A stretch of 64,000 nt of DNA, from contig NC_085046.1 of the NCBI RefSeq assembly GCF_963662255.1, positions 49,243,797 through 49,307,796 of the forward strand. The letters are read 5' to 3'. Positions 14,101 through 26,100 of this stretch are shown piece after piece. The position numbers and the translations under genes were made by a program. Each line of letters opens with the position of its first letter. Positions within the stretch are counted from its first letter, which is position 1. The notes beneath the pieces were generated by a model. It had not been told where the DNA came from. It ran no database searches and saw nothing but the letters and a program-made list of their open reading frames with translations. This stretch comes from Cinclus cinclus. Taxonomy: Eukaryota; Chordata; Aves; Passeriformes; Cinclidae.

Positions 14101-17100
14101 CCAGATCTACTGGTGCCCTCTACGCTCCTGATGCTTATGGGGCCACAGGTGAAGGATGAGTACCCTTTGCTGTCATCTGTGCAGTCATCCTGGTTTTTTT
14201 TCCCCCACCCACTTGGTTATTCTTGTAGTTCAGTTTTAGAAAGCATTATTTATATTGATTTGAGTTTTGTGGTTTTATTAATCCAGATAGATGTGTTTAT
14301 GTTGATAGATTTTGTCTCCAGCCTCATCCCCAATGTTAATCTTTTTTTCCTTAACACATTTTTTTAATTGCAGAAGAACTTTGGTTTTCCATTTTTTAGT
14401 GTTTGTAGAGCATTCTTTGTGCACGTAGTTTCTAATCAACAGTCTCAATAGTCTTCCTATTCTATTTGTTTTCTTTCTAAATGAAAACAAAAACCCAAAA
14501 TGAAGAAGACATTGATCTTTTAAAAAAGCAAAACTTTTTTCAAATAAAACCGTTATTTTATAGGGGTTTTTCCATGTGATGTTGGAACAGAATGTTTGTA
14601 GGTGACTGGCTTTTTACTTGAATTTTTACTTTTGTATGTACCACTAAAGACTTCAGAATGAAAATAGTTATTTTATCCCCTACATAATTTCTTAAAAATG
14701 TTAAGTAAATGCTTTTCTTCTGCTTGGGTTTTTATAAGTGAATGTGATATTTGCATCCCAGCTTTCTACTGTGATTTAATTATTTGTATTTATTTTTGTT
14801 ATTGCAGCAGGTACTGGCTTTGGAATTAGTCAGTCGAGTAGATTGTCGTCATCAGTCAGTGCTATGCGAGTGCTGAACACAGGTTCAGATGTGGAAGAGG
14901 CAGTAGCAGATGCTTTGGTAAGAATCTCACACTTACCCTGTGTAGGTTACAGGCTCTCTAAGTGTTTCCTATACATTAAGCATGCAGAAGAACTTGTCAT
15001 GTATTGTTTTATTGGCTTCTTGGGAAAAAAGAAAAGAAACTGAGTTGCTGGAGCTGTAGGTAGTGGAATTTTTATTCCCTACAGAAGTTTTAACTTTTGA
15101 GAAGTGTGCTTTTTTTCATGGCTGATAGGAAACAGTCTTGGACTGTTGTTGTTGGAGTGACCCAAGGAGCCACTTGGAGCAGGTAGAACTAACCAGCAGT
15201 TTCTCACAACAGCCAGAAAACTTCAGGATAGGTTGAAGACTTCTTAGAGCTGGGAATGATGGCAACTAAAGCCTTCTGCTTACCTGAAGCCTGAGTACCA
15301 TTTAAAGTTTTTCTGTCTGACAGCAGGTGAGATCAATGCTGAAGAGAGAAAAAGACAGCTGGGCAGCTAAGCCCCTCACAGCCACTCTCTCTCTCCCCCA
15401 CCACTGGTGTCAGAGAGAGAATTAGGAGGGTAAAAGCCAGAAAATTGTGGGTTGAGATAAAGATAGTTTAATATGGAAAAAAAACCCTATGTACCCAGAC
15501 AAAGCCAAACAAGGAATTGATTCAATGCTTCCCATGGGCAGGCTATCTCAAACAAAGCAGGGTCCCATCACATGTAACAGTGACTTGAGAAAACAAATGC
15601 CAACACTCCAAACATCCCCCTCTTCCTCTTTCTTTCCCCCACTTTATAGACTGAGCATGATGTCACATGGTCAGGAATGTCACTTTGGTCAATTTGGGTC
15701 ACCTGTCCTGGCTGTGTCTTTTCCCATTCACCCCCAGCTTCCTGTCCAGCATAGCAGTAGGAAAAGCAGAAAAGCTCTCAGCTCTGAGTGAGCCCAGGTG
15801 AGCAAGAACTAAACCTCTCTCAATTATCAACTCTCTGTTCAGCACAAATCCAGTACACAGCTTCACACCAGCCACTGTGAAGAAAATTAACTCTAGCCTA
15901 GCCAAAACCAGCACAGCATGTAGCATCTCATAAGTTTAGTTTTTTTTTCCTTTGTTTTCAAGATGTGACACTTAAGTTAAAACTGGTTATGCCATTCTTC
16001 CTTAAGCTATACTGTTCTTTAAAAGGATGGGTTTTGCTCTTCTGCCTTCCTGCCCTGTAAGCCAAACTGAATACATGATGTATTTCGCTATTCTGACATT
16101 TACATCAGCAAGCTGAAATTCTCAGTTAATTTAAAATACTGATGCTATGAATCAGATACATTTTTATCAATTACTGTATACTATTTGCATATCATTAAAT
16201 ACTTGTAAGTATCTGTTTTCTAGTTACCAGAATGCTTTAAAGAAATGGTTATTTCTCTGGTTTAAGAAAAACTGTTACTTTGAAGTCAGATATAACTGAA
16301 TAGAGAGAAATAAAACATGAAGCACTCTGGCATATTCTTAGTATGACTGTTTATTGATTTCTTGGTTAATACTTTTTTCTTGATGTGTTAGTTTAAATTT
16401 TGTGTGCCTTCATTGGCATAGAGATCAGAATATCAAGGTCATGGTGAAGTTCAGTGCATTTTCCCCTTCTTTTTACAAACTTGCAAAGTTTTCAGCATTA
16501 ATAGTGAATGCTGCTTTGTAAATTGAAAATCAGTCTGAATTTTGAGATAGGGAGCAATAGAAACACAGTCCATGGAACATGAAAATTTTCTGGCTGTAAC
16601 TGGAAAGCCTGTGCTATAGTCCTCTCCACACAGATGAGTCACGAAGAGTATCTTTAGTACTTTTAGCCACCTCCTAGTTTTCAAATTTGCTGGGCAAGTT
16701 ATGTAGTAAGAATAGAAGCTGAGAAGAAAGCCATGTTTACGATGACTGCTCTTGAGGCTTGAATGTGTCTACTTTGTTGAAGCAATAAAGCTTCTTCAGA
16801 AAAACTGTTTTGCATTACCTGGATCCAAAATGCCATGATGCTGCTAGAAATGTTACAGGAAAATCAGTTTGTATATTTTTACTAGAGTCTGACATTACAA
16901 AGAAGGATCAAGAACTGCAGCATTTTATTGTAGTACTTGTATGCCTGGTTCCTTGCCATGCTCTAAATGGTATAGGTTATCCTGTACAAATGACACCATC
17001 TAGATGGAAATCTGGTAATAAACACCCTTATTGTTCTATCATAGACTGAACATTCACACTCATAATGGTACTTTTAAAAGGTAGAATGTAGATTTTTGAC

Positions 17101-20100
17101 ATATGTAATATAAATATAAAAATATTCCAGATTGCGTGTTACTCTTTTTCATTTTATGAGAAATACTTGAATAGTTTTAGTGGTGGTAAAGCCAAAGAGG
17201 TGTCAATCTTCTGCCTAAGATCTGTTTTGAATGTTACTGTGTAAAATGCAGCAATAATGGAAATCTTTACATATTTTTACATCTTTGACTTTAGAACCAT
17301 CCTTGGCATTTCTGATTTGTTTATTGAAAAATCTGTTATTTTATTTTCCTTTATGCTGTCTCTTTTCCAAAGCACTTAACATCTCTGTGGTTTTTCTCTT
17401 CAGTTATTCTTTTACATATGTATGTATGTTCATTCTGTTGTCAATAAGCCTGCTTGTTACCTGTTGTATTTATTAGTTTGTGATTAGTACTGTGATGTCC
17501 TTTAAGTTATTCCATGGTTAAAAATGAGAGCCCTGTGCAAATGGCAGTGGTAGTTAAGGGGAAAACGATCACTTACACTTCTGCTTTTCTGAGTATGTAT
17601 CGAAACTGAGTTTTTAAATGCTAACGTCAGCTCCAAAGTTTGAATGGCAAGAGCTGTTTTGCAGATGTGTGTGGGAATTTTTTCATTTTAGGATAAATAG
17701 GGGTTCCTCCCCTGCCCCTCCCCCCCAGTCTTCGTATCTAGTGTTTTGTTTTCTTGGGTTGTTTTTTATTTTAGGGGATTTGGGATTTTGCATTATGTAA
17801 TCAGATTTTTTTTTGTAGAACATTGACTGTAATTGTTGCAATGACAAAATTTGGATATTAAAGTTAAACAAATAGTTCAAATCAAGGTTTTATACATAAC
17901 AATTGACTGCATGTGTTAGGTTAATGTGTTCATGCTCAAATATCACTGCATAAGACACAAAGATTTTGACAGAGAAGTCTTTGTGACCAACCTGCCTGTG
18001 ATATGTAATATTTTCCTGGAAATTGAAGCTTAGCAAACTACTTATTGACTATGTGTGATATGCTAATCAGACACAGAGAGCTAAGAACAAAATTTACGGT
18101 AAGATTATATGTTGTCCGGTGGCAGGGAGTTTATTACTCACAGTGCTGCTATGCCTTACCTTTCTGTTCTCAATTTCTGTTTCTTTTCAATAATATACTG
18201 CTAACAGCTCTTAGGAGACATACGGACTAAGGTATAGAAACTATTTTTTTCTTCAATAGTTTAATATTTTCCTCTTAACATGTTTGATACAAAATGTGTT
18301 AAAATGTCAAATTATGTGTAGACTCTTGATTCTTAAATTCTGTAACATATCTAAAGGTTTGAAGAGAAATAACTAACTTGCAGCAGTCTTTTGTCACCCT
18401 ATTATGCAATTTTTTGGGTTCTTCAAAGAAGACCTAAAGCTAAATGTTTCATCAAATGTATATCTTCTGTGCATTTGCTTTGGGTTTATGTTTGGAATAC
18501 TATGTTAAGGCATACTTCAAAATATTTTCATTAACTCGGTTTTACCTGCTGAATGGTTGGAGCCATTTGTCACTGCAGGGAGTAGGGGTCACACCGGTTA
18601 TTTAAACTGTTGTTCTTTTGACTCGTTATGGGTATGTTGTATTACCCATTTGAGAAATAGTGCTGATCTGGGTTGTCTCTGTGCAATAGAAGAAGCCTGT
18701 GCGAAGAAGATATGAACCGTATGGGATGTACTCAGATGATGATGCCAACAGTGATGCATCAAGTGCCTGTTCAGAAAGGTCGTATAGCTCCAGGAACGGG
18801 AGCATACCGACGTACATGAGGCAAACAGAAGACGTGGCTGAAGTCCTGAACCGCTGTGCCAGCACCAACTGGTCAGAGAGGAAAGAAGGCCTTCTAGGCC
18901 TTCAGAACTTACTAAAGAACCAGAGAACTCTAAGGTAGGATGACGTCTTAATACGAGAGACATCTTGTTTCCATGTTGTTTGGGGGCAAGGGGAGAGGGA
19001 AGGCAGAGTTTGTCTTTGAGAGTAAGGTGGGGGAAGCAAGGAAGCTTTTCTCACTTCTGGCTACTAGTGTGTATTTATATACTAGTGGATGTAGGCAATT
19101 CAAAATGGAGAATTCTTGTGATGCAGAAAGTTCATAAGATGCTTCCATCTACTATCAGTGGAAGACTTTGTTTTTTCTATTACTATAATTTTGGGGTATT
19201 TATTCAAAAGAAATAGTTTACTACTTGCTACTAAGAACACTTTTTTCAGTATCTTCTCTTACAAAAGTATGGTATAATATATGAGACAGTTTAAAGAGAC
19301 GTTTATAGGTTTAAAGTCTCATTTTAGATGAAAGCTATAACATTTTTACCTGTGTCTGGAACAAAACAGTTTCCTCTACTTAATTTGCTAGATGATTTGA
19401 TTCAATATTTACTCTTGATTTCACTGGCTGCTATGCCTTAGTGTTCTAGCAGAACTAGCAAGGGAGCTGTCTAACATATTGTTGTTTTAACAGTCGTGTT
19501 GAGTTGAAAAGATTGTGTGAGATCTTCACAAGAATGTTTGCTGATCCTCACAGTAAGGTATGTGTTAGTTTTTCTTATTTTCAGTAAATGTCTGAAAACA
19601 TAAATTAAAAGGCAGTTACTGTAAATTATCAGTGACATTTACATATGTAAAATTTCACAAGCAAAAGTAGTTTCTGGTATCAGATGCCAATTAATTTAAT
19701 TTGGAGTTTTGAACAAGGTAATTTCCCCCCTTTTTCTGCAGATTCATGGAAATAAAGTGAAGGTTAATGTTATATAAAATGCACTGAAGTAGTTCAGCAG
19801 TTTGTGCTCAAAATCTGTGTTTTTAAGAAGTTATTGTTTACAGACGCCACTTCAACACAAATATAGATCTTCTCTCAATTAGAAAAAAATGGTTCTGCAG
19901 TGATTTAAGTTAGAAATAAAATTGTGTGACTAAATCATACATAATCAGATAAACTATGCCAAATGTATACTTATTTATTTTCCAGGACATTTTGTATTAT
20001 CATAGCTTATGATGTCTTACCTGAATTTCATAGATAGGGCTGGCATTTGAGACTGGTGAATAATTTTTACATATTGTTTTAATATTCCATAAGGAGACTA

Positions 20101-23100
20101 TACTTTGGTATAAAAGAAAGTGTGACTTTTTTCAGTTTTACTTAGGTAAAGATTCAGTATGGATGATAGAAAAAGGAAAATAATGGTTCTGTTTTCTAAG
20201 ACCATTAAAATATTTTTAAGTGAGTTACTTTGCATGATAGTATTTTTACAGTTGTTGTGGGAGGTGGCTTACTAGTGTAGCTTGATGAAATGTCGCAGTT
20301 TCTCATAGCAGAAGGAATGCAGGTAATTAAGGAACATAATAAATGTAATAATACAAAAAAACCCACATAAATTTCTATTTTATTTAATTATAGGCTTGTT
20401 TGGAAGAAGTGGTACCTTTTATGTTGAGTATAACTTGTCCCACTTTGTGTCCGTATTTCAGAATTGATAAAATTATGAAAATAAATTCATAACAGGGTAT
20501 TATCCCAGAAGTACTGACTTACCCAGAATAATCCTGAAAAACATACATTTTACAGATTTTTAGGTCTTCCTTATTGCTGGAGTGGAAAATTAAATTCAGA
20601 ATGATGAGAGGTCTTGACAGGTTAACTTAGTGTTCATCTGTGCCTTTTATTTGTCCTGTTGGAAAAAGTGGCTTAGCTGCTATCTCTGACATGATGTATT
20701 TTGGAAATAACTTGCATTATAAACAGCAATGTGGTATTCAAGTTGATCACATGCAGAGGAGACAAATCCCTCTGCAGATACCTCTTGAGGCCCCCTTGGT
20801 ATTTTCTCTAAGATAAGAAAAACTACTTAACTACAATGACCAATTCTAGAAAATGTAGACCCTCTCTTATATTTTTAGAATATTATTGGTTAGATTTGAT
20901 TCTTTATAATTGGTTGTCCCAAACAAAGAAAAATAATGTAGCTGGCAATGTGTTGTAACTTTGAACCCTATTGTTTTACTTTTGATTCCCCCCTAACCCT
21001 ATAAAAGTACATGTAGTACCCCTGCCAGACCCACTTTCATGGGAGAAATAAAGCCTGTGGAAAAAGTCTGAGCTGCTCTCCCGGTTTTTTTATGTCGGCT
21101 GAAGAAGGTTCCTGTAAGCAAAGATGAAATCACAACAGAGCTGACTGCCTGATGGGCCAATGCTTACATACCTTGTAACAGAACCCTGCCCGAGAAAAGC
21201 CGGGGGGGGGGGGGGGGGGGCGGGGAGGGAGGGAGAGGAGGGGAAGAGAAAAAGTTACAATCCTATACTGCAGAAATCCATAAGAAAAGACTAAACCAAG
21301 CAGTTAAAAAGAGGAAAATATTGCATCAAAAGAAAAGTCAAAGTAGAGGAAAGAATATTAAATGTTGAAATATTGCCAGAATATTTACTTGAAAATTTGG
21401 TCTGTGTTGTAGCATGTTGGTACTGCTGTTCCAGTCACTGAAACCTTGTCTGCTTTGTAGTGTTGCAAAATTATTAATAGTTATAAATAGGTTATCAGGA
21501 GAATCCTTTAAGTATTAAGAGTTCATGACCTGTGTTTTTTTTTTTAATCACACACATATGTCTACATAAATCTCATCTTAGACTCTACTCAAGTGTCTGT
21601 AGGAATTATTCTGTCATCACTTTTGTGGGGTTTTATAAGGTTTACTTTAACTTGATGTCTGGATGGAGGGAGTTACATAGAATAAGAGAGTAATAATATT
21701 TGGAGGAGAAAATGGGAGAATTACTTAAAGGACTTCCTAAGTGCTTATTTTAGAAATACATTTGGTATCCCAATAAAATTACTTAAATTTGTCATAGAAG
21801 TTTTGAAGTACCTTTTTTGTTTTATTTTGGTTTATATTCCTTACAGGAACTTTGTATTGATGCCCACTAATTTGTGTGTTTTTATCTTTTTCCCCTTTTT
21901 GTTGTTTTGTTTTGTTTTGTTCTGTTTTTATTTCGTTTTGCATGCTGTCCCCTGTGTTGGAACTCTCTTTAGAGAGTAAGTTGGTTCAATATTTGTTGGA
22001 AGCCTAACCTTACTTGCATGTATGTGCAATTAACCCCTTTTCTCTATTTTTCTTCCCCAAAGAGTTCATGCAGTGTCAAGCCTTTTGCAATCATAAAATA
22101 CTGCAAACAATTAGTAAAATATGTGGTAAAGTTTCGAGATGTGCTTTATCTACTAATTAACTGACATTGTTTGGTTATGCATTCCTGCTTTATATTGTGG
22201 TGGTTGGCACATCTGAAATAATTCACTTTAGAGGTAGATCATTTATAATTATTTCCATATCTGGTTTTTTCCGCTGTTCAAATTATGATGAACTTCAACT
22301 TTAGATAGGTAATTTCAAAATTTTAGGTTGCATCACAAAAACAAAAAACTGCAAATTTTGCAGTATCCACATATATTCTTCAACATACAGGTGGTTGAGT
22401 TCCATTTTCCATTCCAAACTCATCCTTTACCTTAAATGCTCTTTCAGCTTTCTTAAATTCTTCATGCTGATACAAAGTTATATGTTTTGTTTTTTTTAAA
22501 TGCAACAAAATTACTTGGCTTATATTTCTCTAGAGGTTCTCTCTAATAAATCTAAAATGAAACTAAGCTTGAAAGCATATCTGAGTCCTCAGTTACTTGT
22601 ATTTTTAACAGCTAAAATGTCAGCTCATGATTTTTAGAGTACTGTTGCAACTGTGAATCATAATTCACTTTATAATTATTTCAATTTAAGCTAATTTACA
22701 AGTTTGAAGTGTCATAAGAATTCCATATTACTCCATTAAGTCAGAGCTTGTAACCAGTTTGTTTGGCCTACCATGTTTAATGGAAAAGCCATATGTGTCA
22801 TTGTCTGCAAAGTCAAAGAAACAAGTGCAGGTTTAAATTCTTCTGAGCTGTGTAGATCAATTTGAAGGGGTTTGTGAGACACCCCACTGCCCCTCCTCCC
22901 CCCCCCACACACAATGTAATCATTATAGCACCAGCATCTATTTGCTTGTTTGCCTGAGTATATTTTCTGCCTTACTTTAGGGCTGTGAAAGCCAAAGGCT
23001 TTATATTACAATACAGAAAGTGCATATTGGTTTGATTTTGCCTCTGTCTTATAACTGTGGCTACTGCTTGTGAATACATAAAATTATGCATTGTTTCAAT

Positions 23101-26100
23101 TTAGCCTGAGACAGAGGATGTTTCCAGTCCTGCACATAGAATTCTTTTCCCACTACTGGCAGGGTAATTTTGAAACCTCAGACTTGAATATGGATCTATA
23201 CAGACAGCACAGAAGTTGGCAATTTCCCCCCTGCCCCTTTTTTAATGTAATTTGTCCCAAAAGAGAAGTTAATTAAAGTAGCTGTTCCTGGTGGGCTTTA
23301 TATTGAGCAGGGGTTTGTATTTGTTTCTAACATAGATTTTCAGTATTTAAGATACCTGCTAAAAATTTTTCCCAAGTCTCCAGTAGATCCTGAAAAAATC
23401 ATAAAATACTTGGATAAAGGGAACCTCAAGGTTGATCTGGTCCAATCTTTCTTGATACAGTGAATCTGAATTTATTTTTTATTGCTTGTGTAAATTTGGA
23501 GGCACTCCTTTAAGAGATACTTGCTTGGATTTTTTCCACTTTATGGTGTGAATTTGCTTTCCCTGACGTGACGATCAACAGGAAAAGCAGTCGAATTTCC
23601 TCAGCGAAGAAGGTGTGCAGCAACATACACCAGCTGCTCCTTACTTGCATCAGTGCTGTGGAAGAAAGTCTGCTTCCATGGCGTAGTGTGTGCAGCTGTG
23701 TGAGATGTAATCACAATTTGGGGTTCTCCACTCTCACAGAAGCAGCAGAATTTGGTCTAATGACAAGGCAGGTCAGCTGCAGGAGGATGTGGGTTTCCAG
23801 CCCTTGCTCTGCACCAGCCACTTCTAGCCTTGCACCCATGTTGTAAATACTCAGGAGGCAATATCTGCCCAACCCTCTTTGCACCACACCAATACTTTCG
23901 TACCCAACTCTCTGCTGGAGCGTATATTGTGAAAGAATCTTTTTCTGCCCAAACACCCATTTTTCTTGTCAGAAAAACAGGAAACGCATGGGCTGCACAA
24001 GTGTAGAGTGTATGCAACCTGATTTCACTCTTAGGTCTGGAAAAAACTTAAAATTAGTGAGACATATTAAAAGAGCACTTTAAACAAAGTTACCTATTTG
24101 TCACACCCTCCTTGACCCCTTCCCTCCAAAAAGCCCTTCTTGCTGGTGTGAGTCCAATAAAAAAATACATGGTCTTGGTTCTTTTGGTTTTGTTTGGTTT
24201 GTTTTGTTTTTTTTTTTTACCTACTGCAGTCTTTTCAACATTATTTATTGAAAAGAAGACAATGGATATTTTTACAGAAGTACTTCCTGTGTTTTAAACA
24301 TCTGCCAATCTGCACTCTATTGTGGCTTTTTTCCCTACTGTGGTGAATAATTTTGTGTTGGGATACCTTCAATAGTAGAAGAAGCTCGTTCTGTTCTCTA
24401 AGTATTTTATGCAAAGGAATTGGCCAACTGTCATGATTTTGCAGTAATTAGTAATGCAGATATTTACAGTTAATATTTTGCTAAAGAATTGTAGCAGCTT
24501 TTTTGGTTTTAAAGAGAAAGTGTTTTTGTAGCCTTTGAGGAATATAGCAGTCTACTTAATGGTAGAGCTTGAAAGGGTAAAAAATTAAGTTTTACTGGAA
24601 AAATTGAGGTTGCGCCAGCCATCACAGTAAGCATTCCTTTTCTTGACGAAACTGCATGGAATACCTAGTTGTTTCTACCGAAGTCAGCTAGCATTTCCAA
24701 TGTACTCTTACATCAAAATCCAATGAAAAAGCAAGGCAGATTTCTTTCTTTCCTTTTTTTCTTTTTTTCCTGCTTGGCTGCAAAACACTGCCTTTCTCTG
24801 CCTCTGATTCCCTTACTGCTTTCTTCGTTTGTAAGTTTGGCATACATCAGTGTTGTTCCCTCTTTTGCCCCATCCTACCCTCTTTCCATCTTCTGCCTTT
24901 TAGGTATTCAGTATGTTTTTGGAGACACTGGTCGACTTCATCCAGGTCCATAAAGAAGATCTGCAGGACTGGCTGTTTGTACTGCTGACACAGCTGTTGA
25001 AAAAAATGGGTGCTGATTTGCTTGGGTCTGTACAAGCAAAAGTTCAGAAGGCACTTGATGTCACAAGGTAATGATCTCTTAAGAAAGTAACAATAAATTA
25101 GTTGTTAGGTATTTTCAAGGTTTTTGCTGCCTTTTTTTTTTTTCTTGGTGTGCTGTTTGATTTCTGGAAAAATGCACAGCTCATAGCAGGTCTTGAATTT
25201 TCAGTAAACCTTGTTGCTTCAACAGTTTGGTTTCATAAAATGACTCTTAACTAAAAGGGTTTGAGTCCTCAGCGCTGAACTATTAATATGATAGTACTTA
25301 CCTGATTCCAAAATGTGCATCTGAGCCATGTGTGTTTGTTGTCTCGCCTTGTGTTCAGTGACGTAGAAATTGTGCTTGAACTTCTTAATTTTGCTGTAAA
25401 CGTTTCACTGGAATATTCATGTCTGCAGCAGCATTAACTTTTAAGGAGTTAGTCTGCATCAGCATTAACTTTTAAGGAGTTATGGTAATAATAGATTTGC
25501 TTTCTGTCTTCCCTTCCTTCTCCCCAGACTTAACTAATAGCCTGATTTAGAATCAGAATTCTGGCATACCATTATTGTATCATTCTGCATTACTTGCATT
25601 AGTTATTCTAGCTATAATTGTTTCGTAGCAAGAATTCCTTAAATCTTGTCCTTAACATACTAGGTAAATGTTTCTGAAGGGTCATGTACAGTGGCAACTG
25701 GTAGCAATTTCGGCTTTGCTGAGAAGGGTGAGGGTTTATTTGGTGCCTCTCAACAGTTCTTAAAAGCATAACTTAATATTGTATTGTTTGTTTACAGGGA
25801 GTCTTTTCCAAATGACCTCCAGTTCAGTATTTTAATGAGATTTACTGTTGACCAGACCCAAACACCTAGTCTGAAGGTAAGACTTTTTGGGCTTGCATTG
25901 CAAGCAGAAGTCATCTTTAATAGAATTTTGCTTGTCTTAATTTTGAATTTGGAGTGTTATTTTTGTTTTGTGTAAAAACAAAATAAAAAAAAAAGGTTTT
26001 CAATTAGTGGATTTTGTTTTTATAAACTTTCAGACAGTCAAGCCAGCACTGCAGGACCAGCTTCGCTCTTTTTGGAGCTCAAAGGTTTTTGTCTGAATTA

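Larger units (their letters stand above)
19558..21972 (+). other. CLASP2: CLASP2 intron with ERV-like LTR and poly-G tract
   Basis: 2.4 kb. Contains an LTR-like segment at about 20840-21180, a 19-base G-run at 21202-21220 followed by a purine-rich stretch to about 21250, and TTTTG repeats at 21903-21922 just upstream of the 3-nt exon. Confidence 0.7.

Noticed and set aside
18598..18963. Antisense ORFs opposite the CLASP2 TOG3 exon
   Set aside because: Shadows of a strongly conserved coding exon on the + strand.
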